From positions 12,023,268-12,087,267 of the forward strand of contig BSYO01000024.1 of NCBI GenBank assembly GCA_033239525.1: a stretch of 64,000 bases of DNA, given 5' to 3'. The notes under the pieces are model-generated. The model had not been told where the DNA came from. It was given only the letters and a program-made list of their open reading frames with translations, and made no database searches. Below are positions 1-12,500 of the stretch, piece after piece. The position numbers and the translations under genes are program-made. How positions within the stretch are numbered: the stretch's first letter is position 1; the number at the start of each line of letters is the position of its first letter. The stretch comes from Nepenthes gracilis (lineage: Eukaryota > Streptophyta > Magnoliopsida > Caryophyllales > Nepenthaceae).

Positions 1-1237
1 TTTGAGGCTTCTCTTGGCCTTGTATACTGGCCTATTTGGACCTTAGATCTGTATTAGGCCTATTTAGGCCTTAAATCTGGTCTGGTTTAGCTTGAGTGGC
101 TCACTGTAACCGATGTCAAAACAAACACAGTGCAGTCACCGTAGCAACAGTCAGCTGCGACCTTATCTGGTTGGAGGATTTGGTAGCGGAGTTTGAGTGG
201 GTTTCGGTGACCAGTGGAGGGACCATCCAGCAGCTGCTGGCGCTAAATTTGGGGAGGATGGGCACCGCTGCAGCTACAGGTATGACCAACACAAGTTGGG
301 TGACAGCTGTGGTTTGCGAGGCAGCGATGGTTCTGGGTGCAGGCCTGGCCAAGGTCCAGGCAGGTAGCTGGAGGCGCAGGCACGGCTAATGCACAAAATT
401 GGGAGACAGCCGAGAGAATGTCAAGCTTGGGCTCAAGTCTGGCCATAATCCAGGCGGGAGGATGGGCACCATCCCGCGGCGGCGGGGGGCATGAATCCCT
501 GGCAAAGTAGCAGCTGATGCCGACAAGTGCCATCTAGCAGCGGCATACACAATTCAAGCAGCAACAGCCACAGCGATGGTGACAATGGCGGTCTCAGTGT
601 TCTTGGTGCAGGGTGGTGGCGGCCGACACAGCTTAGCATCTGCCTAGCCTCTCTCCCCCCTCTTCATTATTTTGGCTCCTCTCCATTTCTTCCACTTTCT
701 CATCCTTTAAACAGAGAAGCACTCCTAACGGTAAAGTAGTATTCTATTTTTGGACGGGCACTGCCGCTAAAGCCTCCTGATTGATCCAACTGCATGAGGA
801 TTCCTAATTGACAGGTAACATAGACCAGCGCCAAGTGGAACCCTGCAAGCAGCCTTAGCTGCGAGGTACCTAGCTCCCACATCGCCTGATGCCAAGTGTC
901 TAGGCAGGTGTCCCCTATTGACCCATTTATTTTGGACCTGACTATTCAGGTCCTTAATTTTTTCCTATTTGGGTTATGTTTTCCTAGCTAGGTCTTCCAT
1001 TTCTTCCTAGCTGGGTTAGTTATCGTGAACCCACTTCAGTAGAATCCAATACTGATTATAATAAATCCTCTTATTTCCCCAAATTAATTGATGAGTAATC
1101 TCCATTTTATTCGTTAACCCTTTCGCTTTTTCTTTTTGTTGAATTTCCCCAGATGAAAAGTTGCAACTTAGTGTTCTCTTATGGTTTCCATTAGTTCGAC
1201 AGAAATCATTTGTTCCCTCTTTCCCGTGGAAGGTTGA
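1..1237. other. No recognisable gene
   Basis: Mixed-composition DNA. Several short open frames overlap on both strands, but none shows a domain, a paired splice structure or a family I recognise. The stretch 60-660 is GC-richer and rich in CAGCTG-like words. I see no LTR ends or target-site duplication. Possibly old repeat remnants. Confidence 0.4.
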
Positions 1238-2658
1238 ATGCCGTGGGGAGAAAATGGGTTTCATCGATGGCCGTTCATAAAGTTACGTGGGAAGGAATTA
1301 GAGAAGAAAATCGACCCATATAATGTTTCTTCCAGTAATTTTACTTCTCAAAGAGATGACACAAAATACCCTCCTCTTATCTCAGGAAAGGATACGACAG
1401 TTGAAGTTGTATCCTGCATAAGTGGAAGCCATGGATTTACTTCAACAGAGGAGAATAAACTACGGGCAATAGCCGTGGTGGGAAATTGGATCCCATTGAC
1501 GTGGCAGAGGTCATTATCTCAAGCCTGATTATCCATCATCCTGATGCGGGTTTTTCTTCTATGGAAACGATTTATCCAACACAAAAGAGTGATGTTAACT
1601 CGGGGAGATGGCCAAGACTTCAAAAAAAGAAAGATTTCAAGTTCAGAACAGAGCCATTGTCGTTCAACAATTCTGATGTAATGCTCTCTGGTTATTCTCA
1701 AATTGAGAGACAGAAGAGATATCACGGGATGCAGAATCGTGCAAAACGGGCACAATTAGCAGTACGGGCAGATTGATCAGCAATGCTTCCTAATGCAGAA
1801 TCCAAGCAATTAGATGTCTCACAGGACCTCCCATTCGTCCTCCATTATTGGCGGGAGCAATGAAACATTTGCGATCAGCTCAGTTGACTCAGTGGATCAA
1901 CAGAGAGCTGATAACCAAAGAAACTACAGAGCTGATGACATCATCCTTTGAACTGCTATGCTCGGAGAAGACTCAACAATCACCAGAAAGAGGTCCAAAA
2001 TCGGACCTTCGGGTGCTGGAGTTGTCTCAGATAGCTTAGAAATCAGACCATTCAGCTGCCATTAGCGAGAGTCCATGACTCCTCGAATTCAATATGAATG
2101 AGAATATCAGGCGAAGTAAAGCTGCCTACCCACCTCAACAGTCGATTGCAGAATCTGTTTCTTCATATCATGAGATAAGTGATGCATCAGAGCCAATAGC
2201 GGTGGTGGCTAAGATCAGGGTTCCTATTGGCTTACCCACGACATCCTTACAATTTGATGGGCAGCCAGGTTGGTGGATACCTGCTGCTGCTGCAGTAAGT
2301 GTCTTCCGGCCACCTGAAATCAAAACTTCTGGTCGAAATAAAGGAACTTCCATCAGTCATGACAGCACAAGTTGCAGAGGAATTGACCTCAATATTGCCA
2401 TTGCAGCAGAAACCACTTCTAAACACTCAGAAAGAGTCACCCATGACCTAAATTGCTGGGGCAAAGGTGACGGTGATAATCTCCCAGAATCTCTAATCCA
2501 GCGTTTTGATTTGAATGATGAATTATCAGCTGTCTCAAAACCTTATCTCGGTTGATGTAGAAACTTCTTCGGAAAGAGCTTCAAGTAGAACGAATTATGA
2601 TAACTCAACTAGGCCTACGGGTCGGGTTGATTTGAGTTCCATCCTACCCCGACCTTGA
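1238..2658 (+). pseudogene. Broken SUO-like (BAH/TFIIS-N family) C-terminal fragment
   Basis: The clearest part is an open frame at 2094-2555. It holds a segment ending in AAAAVSVFRPPE, then GIDLNIA, HDLNCW and RFDLNDE. This order of a hydrophobic AVVA-type block, an AFRP(P/A)E motif and repeated DLN motifs resembles the C-terminal part of plant BAH- and TFIIS-N-domain proteins of the Arabidopsis SUO type (nuclear/P-body proteins linked to microRNA function). After RFDLNDE the reading continues in another frame (about 2530-2658, SSERASSRTNYDN, then a stop), so a frameshift is visible. Upstream, plausible coding text is split between frames (1238-1528, 1486-1776, and about 1840-2040 with stops). 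No BAH or TFIIS domain is visible, so it is a 5'-truncated copy. Family identity comes from motif resemblance only and rests mainly on the 2094-2555 part. Confidence 0.4.
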
Positions 2659-2899
2659 GTCTGGGTCACTCATTGTGTGTTTACTTGAGCTCTACTGATG
2701 CAAGCAGGAATTTTCACAGGTACAAATCACTGCCAATCGCCTTCCATGTATTCTTCCACCTCTTATCACACATACGGGTCAGAATCGGGCTACTACAGCC
2801 CCTCGAATACCTGGGAATCTACAACGTGTGGACAACGTTCAATGAACAAATTTGATTGGTCATATTGCCTTGAAATCGGGTTTTGTTCTATGTAGCAAG

Positions 2900-4669
2900 G
2901 TAACTATTAAGTTTTAATTCACGTATTTATGAATTTCACATCCAATAACATATATCTAGTGGCACGGATCGACAAAGACATTAGGTGAAGGTCACACAAA
3001 GTTTGTATAAAGGTTTGCCGATCGACGGGGTTTGCAAAGAGTTCACGCAACGTTTTGGGATGAAATAGGCGCACCTATTATGCGTCCAATGGGCTCTAGT
3101 GTGCCAATTCCAGTGGGACAAGCATCCGAATGGTACATGTGTGTGAATTGTCCATAAAGATTACCCCCGATGCACATGAGGGGCGCACATACATCGACAT
3201 TGATATAAAGTGTCCTGATATGATTTTGGGGTTTATAAAATACAGAACTTCTTCAGTTTTTTTTAGCACCAACACAAAGAAAACAAGAGGAAGAGAAAAA
3301 AAGGGAAAAAGAAGAAGATCCGCTCATTTGTTTGAGTTTTGAATCGTATTCTATTATTTACTGACTTTATATATATTATTCTTATTGTTAATAATAATAT
3401 TTTATCAGTTATTTTTTCTAATTTATATTCTTCGTTAATTGGATTTTTTATTATAATATATTATTTTCTTGTGCTATTGAAAGTTTTTGTAGCCAAATTC
3501 ATTATATAGTAGATTTTTTAAAATTTATAATTCTGTGATTTTTTTTTAGTTTTTAATTGAATTTTCTATGTAAAATGTTATATTTTATTATTATTATTAT
3601 TTTATTATTACGTATTATCGTATTGATTCTTGATCGGTCCAAATAAAAAATTTTAAAATGATCATTTTAGATATTAGTTTTCCGTCTTATTATTGCATTG
3701 ATAAAATATCCACGTGTTGTCTATGTCTATTGAGTAACGATTGAGGCTTTCGTACTATTTGACGTATGTTATAGTTCTTCTACTTCAAGATTTTACTGGA
3801 CTTTCTGAATTTATTATATTTACTTGTATATTTATTTATATTAAAATTAATATTTTAAATATAAAAATAGTAAAAATTAAAACAATATCAAACTCATAAT
3901 TAATTTTGTCAAATTCAATACAATTAAATATATTATTAAGTATATAAATAATATAAATATAATGTTGTGAAAATGGCTTCTAGTTTATATATTTGTATGC
4001 ATGAGTCAAATAAGGCATTTTTGGCTGGGGTGTGACAGGGTACTTTGGTTGTTGGCGCTTGCTTTTGCTATTAATTTTTCGTAATTGCTTAAGTACCCTC
4101 TTACATTTCTTTTTTATTTTTTTTTATTTTTTATTTTTCCTTTTATTTTTGACATTTTTCTTTCTTTTTTTTAATATATTTTTGTATTGATCAACAAATA
4201 CCTTCACTATACTTTTATTTTTTTTCCCTTTTTTTAATATTTTAGGAAAAGAATTAAAGCTTTTTGTTTAATATAATTTAGTTGGGTCCTTAAAATGTAT
4301 GAATTCCTAGGTACCGTTTCTAGTTTGATATTACTTTTCTTTTAATATATAATAATAGAATTTAATTTTTTTTAATTGTTATATCAACTGAAACAAGTGT
4401 TATCCCTAATTAAGATTTAAAATTATTATATTATAAATCCTGGATTATTTGGGCTCTATTGTAAATCTTTATATTATACTGGCCATCCGTAAAATTAAAC
4501 AAAAATTATTAATCATACCATATCAAATGATTTTACAATTCGTTTAATGTGTATAAAAAAAATTAGATTATCATATAAATTAATTAAAATAATAAACATT
4601 TACAATTATTAATGATAGTAACCCTTGGATGGAGATGTTTTCCCATCGCTAGTAATATCTACTTTCAAT
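2900..4669. other. AT-rich intergenic DNA
   Basis: Above about 3350 the sequence is strongly AT-rich with homopolymer and ATT/TAA runs. At 2960-3230 a less AT-rich patch resembles repeat DNA, but no termini are visible. No gene supported. Confidence 0.5.
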
Positions 4670-4674
4670 AAGAT

Positions 4675-5996
4675 TGATGGGTACACTAATAATGGGTTGG
4701 CCCAAATGAAGGTCAACGGAAGCCCAAAAAGCGCGGCCAACATTTTTGACGGCCCATAAGAAGGCGAGCCTGTGTTCTGAAAGTCGAAGACGGCTAACTT
4801 CAACGCTGACCATCTGCGGTCAACTTACTACACAAACGGCCAACTCAACGTTGACCAGGTTTGACGGGCTTTTGTTTTACAAGAGCGATTTAACCTATTC
4901 TATTATGGCCTACAGCCTATCAACCGATTGCCACCGCTTCTCCCTTCGTTCTCTACGGGGCGCGCCAACACACATCGACGGTTAACTCAGACGTTGACCG
5001 CCCCCTCCCTATACGTTGGGCCCAAATAAGGCTCTTCTACAGTAATGGGCCTGACTCACTCAGGCCCATAGCCCATCTGGAGGCTGACGACGGATACCTT
5101 TCATAATGGCGGCCGACACGGACGCAGACGGTCAACCCGAGCGTTGACTGTCCGCGCTTTGCACGTTGGGCACCAAGAAGCCTTTTAACAGTAACGGGCC
5201 TGACCCATTTAGGCCTACGAATCGTCAAAAGGTCAACAATAGCTCTCGAGGATACTCCACGATCCCACTGGCACCAAAAATATATCTTTGGTAATATCAA
5301 GGCCCCACATAAGGAAGGCACCAGATTTCTCCAAATCTTTGCCAACCCAGGATTTCCAACGGTAGCATGCACAGAAGGAAGGTGCCCAACTTGGAAAGCG
5401 GTTGGCCGCCTCAAAAGGAAAAAATCCTCCACAATTGGGCAACAAACATCAGCCTCCAAAAGGAAGGCCAGCAGCAGATCATATGAACGATCACTCCTTC
5501 CAAAGAAGAAGGATTATCGTCTTTGCCATAAAATAGGCCCTAGATTCACCATCCGGGGCATGCTTTCATTGAGGCTCTCACTCAGGCTCTCATTCAGACT
5601 GGAAAAAAATCCTAAGTGCTCTAAGAAACAGGCTCTGGTTCCCTGCAGCCAGACTCTAACAAACACAATTAAACTCCAAGGCAACGAACGAGTCCCTAGA
5701 GCCGTTCTTTGCCTTCCCACCATCCAGATACGAGAAGGGCCTTGCGTCTCTTTGACATCTGGAACAAAACACTCTCTTTCCTACTCCCATTGCTCTCTCT
5801 ACTTTCAGTTCCTTCCATTGAAGGCTGTTTTACTGACTTGAGCGTCGAAGAGTTTTCGGTGGGGTTACATCCCGCCGTTAACGCTGACCTCTTGTTCGTT
5901 TTAGTGGTGTGCAGGATTCGTACTCGGTGAACGGAGCCGGTTCAAACCATCCAGAAGAATCTGAATCTGTTCGAAGTCGGATCCAGGTACGCATCA
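4675..5996 (+). mobile_element. Solo LTR, family A (Ty3/gypsy-type), TSD AAGAT
   Basis: A 1322-bp LTR begins TGATGGGTACAC and ends GGTACGCATCA, flanked on both sides by AAGAT (4670-4674 and 5997-6001). Inside are many GTTGACC/GGTCAAC words. The 3' part (about 5830-5990) contains TTACTGACTTGAGCGTCG, then a conserved GACCTCTTGTTCGTTTTAGTG stretch, shared with the copies at 44122-45620, 55248-56327 and 56937-58063. No internal domain adjoins either end, so it is a solo LTR left by LTR-LTR recombination. Assignment to gypsy is by general resemblance. Confidence 0.85.
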
Positions 5997-6179
5997 AAGA
6001 TATTTTAAATTCTGCAAATGGGAATGCATATTTCTTTAAGATCCATTCCATAGCATGAAATTTGAAATTAAAATTACAAACAAAATTTTATAATAATAAT
6101 AATTATTATTATCATTGGTCATAATATTTACATTTAAATTATTAATTTTTATTAATTCTGACTTGATGGATCTGTCACC

Positions 6180-7395
6180 TATGGGTTGACCCGAATATTA
6201 AGGCTCACGATGAAAAGGCTACCAGGAAGTCCTGGTCTAGGAAAGGGCCTGTAAATAGAAAGGGCAGACTCAGAATCTGAGTAGTGTCCTGGCTGACCGA
6301 GTTAATCCAATCAAGACGACATTCGATTCTCTTCCCAAACGTTAAAATAATTTACCATAATCGGTCAAAATTGCATGATAAGTATTCCAGAATATTCACC
6401 CCACGTATGTACGATTGTTCTTAGAATGACAATCACCATAATCACGGCCATGAGATAGCCTTGAAGAAGGAAAGGATAACTGCCTGCGGCCAGGATAAGC
6501 AAGACAAGTATCCACAATCGCGTAATCATTCCCGAAAAGGGAACTATCATCGACAACCACCTGTGATTATCTACACAGTTCAATATTCCCGAGTGAGATG
6601 GCTGTTCAGCCTTGATGCTCAAGTTAGGGTGAACCGCCTCCATCACCTATAAACACCTCCTTTCCTCGATAAATAAAGGAGGGGTTTTTGGTGACGAAAG
6701 AGCCTAAAACAAAGAGAGAAACCCAAAGAGAGGAAGCGACGAAGATTATAGGTGATTCACATCCACGATTCCATAGAAAGACGAATAGTTCCCCAACGCT
6801 CTTGAGGCCATGGACTCCCAGTGCGATTCCTCTTTCTCCCTCTCTCAAGTCGCTTTCTGTTGAGCACGTCCGTTGGAGCCAAGTCTTCCACCAGCCCTTC
6901 ATGGCAACCACCATTGGTGAACTCGTCAAAGGTTCGTATAACCAGAAATTAGAGAAGAAATTACGTGGAGGTTTCTCCATCTTTCTTTTCCCCTAAGCCG
7001 CCCTATGATCGTGTATATCTGTAAGTCGTCCCTCAATCGTGCGCATCTCTCTAAACCGTCTATCGGCCAAGCACACCCAAAAGTCATCCCTCAATTGGGC
7101 ACACCTCTAAAATGTCTCCCCGTCGGATGCATAAAATACTCAATCCCCAGAAAGAATGTATCCGTGCACTCTCTTACATCATCATATTTTTCTATTCTCT
7201 TAAAAAGACTATTAATTTGAGTATCGAATGATAAATTGGGAAACAAGTTCCACAAATTTTCTGACATCTTATTTTTAATTGTGTTATATAGTGTCCAGAC
7301 TTAAAGAGATGGAGACCGGGTCGGCTCTAATTCAACACGACATGAAAGATCGAGTAGTTTTCTAACCCATATAATAACTCAAATCCAGAAATATA
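6180..7395 (+). mobile_element. LTR remnant, family B (minisatellite-bearing), plus orientation
   Basis: The right part (about 7130-7395) is the reverse complement of the left part of the LTR-like segments at 42100 and 58382. Shared text includes a block around TTAGTTGTATTG/TGTTATATAG and a GACCGG..TCGG..TCTAATTC block. It precedes a 29-bp tandem array at 6996-7140 like the arrays in those copies. A TATA-like CCTATAAACACC occurs near 6645. The left end and the duplication could not be fixed, so the start is approximate. Confidence 0.45.
6996..7140 (-). repeat. Degenerate 29-bp tandem repeat inside family B LTR
   Basis: About four to five imperfect units of a CGTCCCTCAATCGTGCGC-type sequence recur at about 29 bp. 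The reverse complement matches the units at 42300-42600 and 58670-58790. Confidence 0.6.
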
Positions 7396-9510
7396 TCATG
7401 ACTATTAAATAAAGTTACAGGAAATTTAGTTAGCTAGCGAATGCCTTGTGTTGAATAATTTTACCTATAGTAGTCATTGACGATCACCGATCTAATGAGA
7501 ATGCCTTTGTCAATTACCGACCATCAAAGCCTTCAACTTTGTTGCCTATTCCCCACAAATGATACCTTTTGGCCATCAATGTCATTTGCCGATGTTGGTC
7601 ACTAATTATTAATGTCTCCAATCCGATTGCTAGATGGCATGTCCCACCCCCACCCCCACCCTCACCCTCCTAGTAGTTGCTAATGGGTCGACCATCGTTG
7701 TAATATTCATATTGTAGATCACCGGTCATTGATGTCCCCAATCATGCCAGCAGTCGCTGACTAGCAGCATTATAAATTAATCACTAAATAGAAAATTAGC
7801 GTGTTAAATAATAATCAATGATAAATATGAACATTTTTTTACTTTGAATTATCACAACTATTTTAAAATATTATTACCGTAAATAATCATAAATATCTAT
7901 TATTGTTAATTGATATGTACGATAATCTATATTTACTTATAACTTTAAATATAGTAAATATTAGGAGCAGAAGTTATTTTTTTAAAAGAGTTCATATAAA
8001 TATATGAAAAATAATTTTTAAAAAATATATTTTCTGCAAAAAGTAAAATTTAAAAAATATATTTTCGGCCTGTCCCCCTTATTAGATCTCTCCCTTTTTA
8101 AATAAAAAGGCTATTTTCTTTTGAATAAGGCAAATCATCTTATCAGCTGCAGGTTAACAAGTGCATTTTCTTATCTAATGTTTATTTATTATTGTTGTTA
8201 TATTTATTAGAATAGTATAAATGTATCATTATCTCTAATTTATTTACAATAATGTTTTTATATTTTTCTTCAAATTCTTTCTATTTATTTGTAAAAACAT
8301 TGTAAGAAATTATATATAAAATTATTGAGTCCTCGAATCCTAATCTCAACATGGACGAGGACCCAAAAGTAGAGTAATACTAATACAGTTTGTAAGTAGT
8401 AGGGAGAGATAGAGATAATGACGTGTTACGTTTTTATGTGAAAAATTTTCTTCTAAATGATTGAAAAAAAATTACGGGACTTTTAGTTTGAGAATGATCC
8501 TACTATTCAAGTATTTGAATACAAATGGTGGAGAACAAAGCGTATGGTGAATCTCAAGAATCACTCTTACAAACACGTGTTATCTTCGTTGAAAGTGTAA
8601 GTAGCCTGCCTTTTCTTTCTCTATGAACGTAAAATGCAAGTGAAGTCCAATTCGACCCCTTGGTAGGTATACTAGTAAATGCTTATATAGTGGGTAGAAC
8701 CTTCCCATGTTGAGCAACTACGTGGAGGTGGTGTGTGCAGTGGAGCCTGCCACTAACTTTATAAATTTATATTATCGTGTTAGAAAGGTTACGTACATGC
8801 AGACTGATTTTGTGAAACGTCTCTTCTATAGTGATCACGCTTACTCTGTAGGCTATCATTCCCTGTGGAGATTACATGTTATAGAGAGTACACGTGCCTT
8901 TGTAAACGCCATCATTCTGAGTTGACGTCTTTGGTTGTCCTAAGCTCCCTTTCAGCGCTCGTGCCATTTGAAGCTTTTCACAGTCCGCATCCTTGGTGAA
9001 GGCTTTGACCCTCATTAAGTTTGCGGGTGTTTAGTGGCAGATGTCCTCGATCTTCAACTTAGGATTTGCTCATCAGTAAGTCTTCGGGCTTTGGAGCCAT
9101 ACCCTCAGTGCTATGTTTTCAGGATTTTATTGGAGTCGTTAGTCTTTTATGGAGTCATTGAGTCTCCAAAATTAAGTCAGCCTCTCGGACTAATTCGACA
9201 CTTTGGACTTATTGGGCTGTGGATCCGAGTTTTTGGGCTTCTTGGGCTAATTTAACCTCTTAAACTAAATCAGTTTTGTAGACTCTTTGAAACATGGGCC
9301 CATTTCGTAAAAATGGACTCCTTGATTGAGTTTTGGGAATCCACTGCCCATCAAAAATATCTTTTTAATAATATTATCATTGTTATTATTTTATCTCTTG
9401 CTTCTTGTTTTCGTATCCTTTTAAGACGAGAAATATTAGCCATACCGAGAAATTTGCAACGACGCCGAAGGTAAGCAGTCTGCGCAGGAGAGAGAGAGAG
9501 GGGGGTGAGG
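7396..9510. other. Intergenic DNA upstream of the J-domain gene
   Basis: AT-rich, with no convincing gene. A short C-rich run (CCCACCCCCACCC) lies near 7646. Open frames at 8707-8925 and 9034-9255 have no recognisable domain. A GA-rich tract (9489-9503) directly precedes the J-domain ATG and probably belongs to the 5' UTR. Confidence 0.45.
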
Positions 9511-12500
9511 ATGATGAGAAATGGCACTGGACGATTAAGAGGAATTCATAATGTCAATTTTGCAACGACAGCCAACCCGAACTCCCGCCGGTTCGTCAGG
9601 TTTCCGACGAAATGCTTATCGGACTTCAACGATTACGCCACTTTAGGTCTCACTCCGTTTTCTTCAAAAGCCGATGTCAGACATGCCTACAAGAGATTGG
9701 CTTTGAAGGTTTGCCGTCATAGTTTTGTGGATGCCTCCTGTTCCCTCCTCTCTCTCCAAAATTTCTAAAAATTTGAATGGTTGCAGTATCATCCAGATGT
9801 GATCAGAGCTGACGATGGTGCCAGAAAGCACGAAATGTTTCGGGAAATCAAGTCGGCCTACGAGGTAAATTGTTTCGTTGTTGTTGTTTATGCTTTTTCC
9901 TGTTTCTTCATTCTCTCATTCGGGGGATTGAATTAATTGAGTTCATTTTCCAATGATTTCGATGGTTTGTTCGCTTTGAATGCGGGAAGGGGACGCAATT
10001 AAATTCGATCTTATGATAATTCAAAAATTGGGGAAAAAATGGTATCATCATTAGATTTTTCAAGTTTTTGGGCTGATCGGATTCGTAGGGTAGTGAAATT
10101 GCAGAAACTGGAATTGTAATTTTTTTTTGGTTTGATTTGAAGTCTTAGACAACTTCACCTGTCATGGAGATCTCTCATGATCTTCCTAATTTAAAGGCAA
10201 TTTGGAAGAATTTCTTCAAAAATTTAAGAAGAGAGGGAAAAAAAAAAAAACTGCCTTCAAACTTAAAAGGCAAAGAATAAATCTCTGATGAATTGTGAAT
10301 TGTGAGTTCAAAGTGATGTTTTCAGGAAAGAAGACTATTTACCATCCTGTTGAGTAAGTCAAGTCTTGAGAGGTTTTTTTTATGATGGTTTTATTTATTT
10401 TTTCTAAATTTGTGGTGGTTGAGTTATATTCTTATATTATAAATGATAATGGCTTGATTTTTATCCTTCCTTACTTTTAAAATAATACCCACTTGTTACG
10501 TGCTGAGTCCCCGGTTATCATACGGATTATTGAGCCTTTGGATTCCTCGTCGTCTGGAGGCGGTTGCGAGCGGGTCCGATCTCTGTCACTGTGAACCTAG
10601 GCCCTGCACAATATAACTAACAAATAGGAGGTCAGAGGCCCAACGGAATTTCTCCTACCGAAAAATACTCTGACATTTAACTCGGTAATTTCCCACAATG
10701 AACGGAAATGGGCGCACGCTTAGAGGTGCGCAGAAATATGCTGCAAATGCGTAGGGAATGCGTGGACGTAGGAATGGGAGATTAATGAACGGGTAATGGG
10801 AGGTTTGGCTCCCAGAATGTATTGCAGCGGGTGGCTAACTCTCGAAGGTTGAGAAGGTCTGATCTGGAAGATGGTTTTTGGAGTTTAACTCGCGTGATGT
10901 ATAGTCAATTATTCATGATCCAATCAATCCCCCTCCCTGTAGAAGGATATGGATTTTATAGGCCCCTTGGTTGGGGGCTTTGGACGCGAGAATCCCCGTT
11001 GCAAGGGTTTGTTGGTCGCTGATTGTTGTCGGTGGTCGTCAGTGTGTCGGTTGTCATCTTGCGGTGGCAGGTAGACCGACAGGCGCTGCCGATCACGCTT
11101 GGTCTACCCCTCGCGCTGGGATTGGTCGGAGGATTGTAGGCAGCGGCGCCAGTCGCGGCTGGCAGCGCTGACTCTCTCCCCATTTGCTCCTTTCTTTTGC
11201 GCAACCACTGTCTCTCGACAGCCGCATTAATGGGCCGCAGATGTCGTTCATTGGCTGCGAGTATGGGCCGCCACGTAAGTCACTCTGGAGCACGAGGCTG
11301 AATTCTTCGTTTGGACCGTTGCTCCATGGGTTAGGCTTCGCACCCCTTTGGACTTTTATACTGGACCCAACACTAGCCCCCCATACCTGGGCCGATTTGT
11401 GGTCGCGGCCTGGCATATCCTCCTGGGTCTAGTTTACGATCGCTGCACTTCCCTCGAGATGCGCCAATGCTTGTCGTCTTCCCACTTCGCGCTTTCCCTA
11501 TGCAGTTGTGCAAGTTTTTTTAGCGCCGCAGTGATTTGGTGCCTTGAATGGAAGGATTCGCACGCCTGAGGTTGCGTCGGATTCGAGGGCTTTCTTGTTC
11601 TATGAAAGACGTCCACTAGATAGTGTGGCCCATTAGATGTTGAGAGGGCGCCAACTTGCCCATAAATAGGAGGGCCCTTCGACCGGTGTGGCTCATCTCT
11701 CGGCTGAATCTTGGCTCGCCCCACCTCTAATGGGAGTCCACGAAGGAATCGGATGGCCTAGCTAGAGATCTGAAACTCTTGACAAAGACTGCCTTCATGC
11801 CCGTACCGTGGGTGATTCTTCATACTAATGAGGGTGGCTCGACCACTCTGCTGTCGTCACGTGCCTCCTCCCATGGAGCGACGTCTTCCAGTGTGCAGTG
11901 GGACCGTGACAGAGCCATCCCGCGAGGCTTCACCACCAGTGTGGCGCGTCGCTCACGGTCTCTATTTCACTTGGACTACTGTGCGCTCTCTCTAGAGGGG
12001 AGGTGAAGGGCAGAGCCTCCAATATGGGAGTGTAGACCCATGGAGTCCTTCCCGGAGGCTCCTGCCACGGGTGTCAGTTCTGCCTCGATGGATAACATTG
12101 GGTTTGTCTCCCACGGGAGGCTAACCGACACCCAGCTTCTCCCAGTGCTCGGGCTTGTTGGGTTGCCAGTGGCAGGGTCGTGGCAATCTTATGCAGATCA
12201 CGTTCTCCAGCGTGCTCGAAGCGCCCGGGGCAGTCGCCTAGGGGCCTAGGCCCCTTGCCATATTTTCTTCATCTTTCTTATACTTTTGTTGCTACAAATT
12301 TTATATTTTGTAAAGCAAGCCTTGATTAATAAAAAAAGTAGTTCTTCATCTCTATTCTCCTGTCTTGTAACATGCCTCTTTTCTTATCGACTACTTTTCA
12401 GATGACCCTACATGGTCAGTTTGCCTTTCGTGTCGCTTCGTGCTCCATTCCGCGCGTCTGAGCATCTTCGTATGCTTGCGGTCCGTCCTGCTGGTCTCAT

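Noticed and set aside
243..639. Overlapping Pro/Cys-rich ORFs near the left edge
   Set aside because: GC-skewed random frames on both strands with no family resemblance.
9505..9768. GTG start and single-exon reading of the J-domain gene to 9768
   Set aside because: The frame after LALK loses the HPD motif; a 78-bp GT-AG intron brings YHPDV in directly, and ATG 9511 is a normal start.
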